From NCBI GenBank assembly GCA_965228045.1, contig OZ245789.1:2418001-2482000 (forward strand): a stretch of 64,000 bases of DNA, in the 5' to 3' direction. Origin of the DNA: JANQEU01 sp965228045. GTDB taxonomy: Bacteria > Bacteroidota > Bacteroidia > Cytophagales > Cyclobacteriaceae. Positions 63,014-64,000 of the stretch are shown piece by piece; the stretch's first letter is position 1; the number at the start of each line of letters is the position of its first letter. The notes under the pieces are model-generated. The model ran no database searches. It had not been told where the DNA came from and worked only from the letters and a program-made list of their open reading frames with translations. The position numbers and the translations under genes are program-made.

Positions 63014-63415
63014 TTAATTTTCAAATATTTCGACAATTTTCTTTTCCGAGTATAACCATCGCGAAACTCCACCATGATGGGAGCAAGCACCTCGACCTGT
63101 AGCAGAGCTCCTGGTTCCATCCTTACAAATTGCACCTATCCTGCCTCCTGAAACAATAGTTGCCTTAGCCTTACCTGATTTTACATAGTTTTTGCTTACA
63201 AAACCACTTAGACGACCGAACGAAACTTTAAGCCAATCAGAGCCAATAGTGTCAGTTACAGTAAGATTATCATATTGAACTAAACTATGAATTACTTGCC
63301 CATTAAGACTCGCTTGATCTCTTAAATTCAGGGAGCTTGATGAAACATAAACTGAACTCTGTCCAGTAAGTGAAATGGACAAAGTAATTAGGAGGGTAGC
63401 GACTAAACTTTTCAT
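63014..63415 (-). CDS. secreted SH3 and DUF3761 protein
   Basis: The 133-residue protein has a signal peptide (LLITLSISLTGQ). A bacterial SH3 domain covers about 22-80 (SLNLRDQASLNGQVIHSLVQ, DWLKVSFGRLSGFVS). A DUF3761-type C-terminus follows (ICKDGTRSSATGRGACSHHG and GVSRWLY). DUF3761 is a small Cys/His domain of unknown role. It is convergent to the fusion gene and divergent from the excalibur gene. Confidence 0.8.
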   Translation of the reverse strand: MKSLVATLLITLSISLTGQSSVYVSSSSLNLRDQASLNGQVIHSLVQYDNLTVTDTIGSDWLKVSFGRLSGFVSKNYVKSGKAKATIVSGGRIGAICKDGTRSSATGRGACSHHGGVSRWLYSEKKIVEIFEN

Positions 63416-63586
63416 ATACCTAAATTGATCAACAAATTATTTAAAAACCATACCACATTTAGGGTAATTGAAATCAACTTATAAGTCTTTTAAATCAGTC
63501 TATTATGGTTGAATTTGTAATAAATATTTGTACCTTAACAAATAACGTGTTGTGATGAAATTCAATAAAACACTTACACTAAGTAT

Positions 63587-63922
63587 ATGAAATGCCAAAT
63601 ACCCATGTGGAATATGTACGCAATAATGATCTTTGCATTCTCTTGCTCTGGAAGTTCAGATGAAGTAATAAGGGCTTGCAGAGACACAAATTGTGCAAAT
63701 TATACATCTCAGACCGCAGCTCAGACGGACTTCAACTCAGATCCGGAATGTCACAATGACTTGGATGCGGACAATGATGGAATTGCATGTGAAGAACCTG
63801 GCAACAGTGTTAAGACATGCGCCTCAACTTCAAACTGTGGGTGTTCCAATAAAAACAAAAGTCCATGTGAATCTGATCCATGCTGCCAATGGGTTGTTGG
63901 TGATGGTTGCAAATGTGCTTAA
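63587..63922 (+). CDS. excalibur-domain lipoprotein-like protein
   Basis: The 111-residue protein has a lipoprotein-like leader (AIMIFAFSCSGSS). The excalibur motif is visible as NDLDADNDGIACEE, a calcium-binding type loop, with upstream Cys residues (CRDTNCANYTSQTAAQTDF). The Cys-rich C-terminus (STSNCGCSNKNKSPC, SDPCCQWVVGDGCKCA) is unusual and could form disulfides. It is probably exported. The gene is close to the right edge but complete. Confidence 0.75.
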   Translation: MKCQIPMWNMYAIMIFAFSCSGSSDEVIRACRDTNCANYTSQTAAQTDFNSDPECHNDLDADNDGIACEEPGNSVKTCASTSNCGCSNKNKSPCESDPCCQWVVGDGCKCA

Positions 63923-64000
63923 TGCCTTCAATACTGCAAGTTTTGGAGCTTAAACCTTTGATCATTCTTCTTCAAGCTTACAGCCTTCCAAATGATTTCC

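Overview
The window looks like a chromosomal segment of a Bacteroidota bacterium, most likely a free-living gliding Cytophagales relative. The support is two very large secreted proteins with type IX secretion C-terminal tails, a sigma/FecR/TonB-receptor triad, a SprB-repeat lipoprotein, an HU-like DNA-binding protein of the Bacteroidota type, Bacteroidota-type -7 promoter boxes (TAnnTTTG), and family pairs typical of the phylum (DUF2975 with an XRE regulator, YceI with a DUF5777-type barrel). No rRNA, tRNA, transposase, integrase or CRISPR array was seen.

Layout. 1-9.1 kb: a partial unknown gene, a repeat-rich gap with a decayed gene start, then three exported proteins, two of them T9SS cargo. 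9.7-17.4 kb: an NmrA-like protein, a TonB receptor with its FecR anti-sigma and ECF sigma factor, a DUF6702-like protein and a YHYH lipoprotein. 17.4-28.8 kb: mostly housekeeping genes (Tex, patatin lipase, TPR histidine kinase, S41 protease, BASS transporter, serine dehydratase, RibD-like reductase). 29-42.9 kb: a DUF2975/XRE/CPBP operon, an HI0933 flavoprotein, YaaA, a beta-CASP nuclease, a transglutaminase lipoprotein, a YqaE-type mini-membrane protein, a flavin reductase, an MpaB-like oxygenase, a methyltransferase, a PepSY membrane protein, a truncated DUF2306 gene and a repetitive amphipathic protein. 43-46.5 kb: a conserved exported protein enclosed by tandem arrays, then a stand-alone TonB plug lipoprotein. 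46.6-57 kb: a three-part hydrolase/cyclase-like/AraC regulator, an operon of exported proteins (SprB/cytochrome-like lipoprotein, YceI, DUF5777-like), an M28 peptidase, and a VOC/DoxX group with a divergent GlxA-like regulator. 57.5-64 kb: an HU-like gene, then an A+T-rich accessory stretch with two membrane/coiled-coil proteins, a FloA N-terminal domain, a MazG-like pyrophosphohydrolase overlapping a GIY-YIG/DUF2075-helicase/S24-peptidase fusion, and two small secreted proteins (SH3-DUF3761, excalibur).

Two features stand out. First, the gaps carry several dispersed repeat families: mirrored arms around GAATCTCG and CAGAATGACG, CGCAGATTTCGCGG units in tandem arrays of 47, 75 and 208-209 bp, and nested short palindromes. 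They build arrays around 43.7-44.9 kb and a 0.4 kb direct duplication around a VOC gene. Second, the MazG plus GIY-YIG/helicase/S24 pair at 60.3-62.8 kb is the best candidate for an undescribed system. Its nuclease, helicase and protease active-site residues all look intact, and an antiphage or DNA-damage role is plausible. An 11-bp-periodic direct repeat, GTAGAC-N5-GTAGAC, occurs four times and sits upstream of two exported-protein genes, so it may be an operator.
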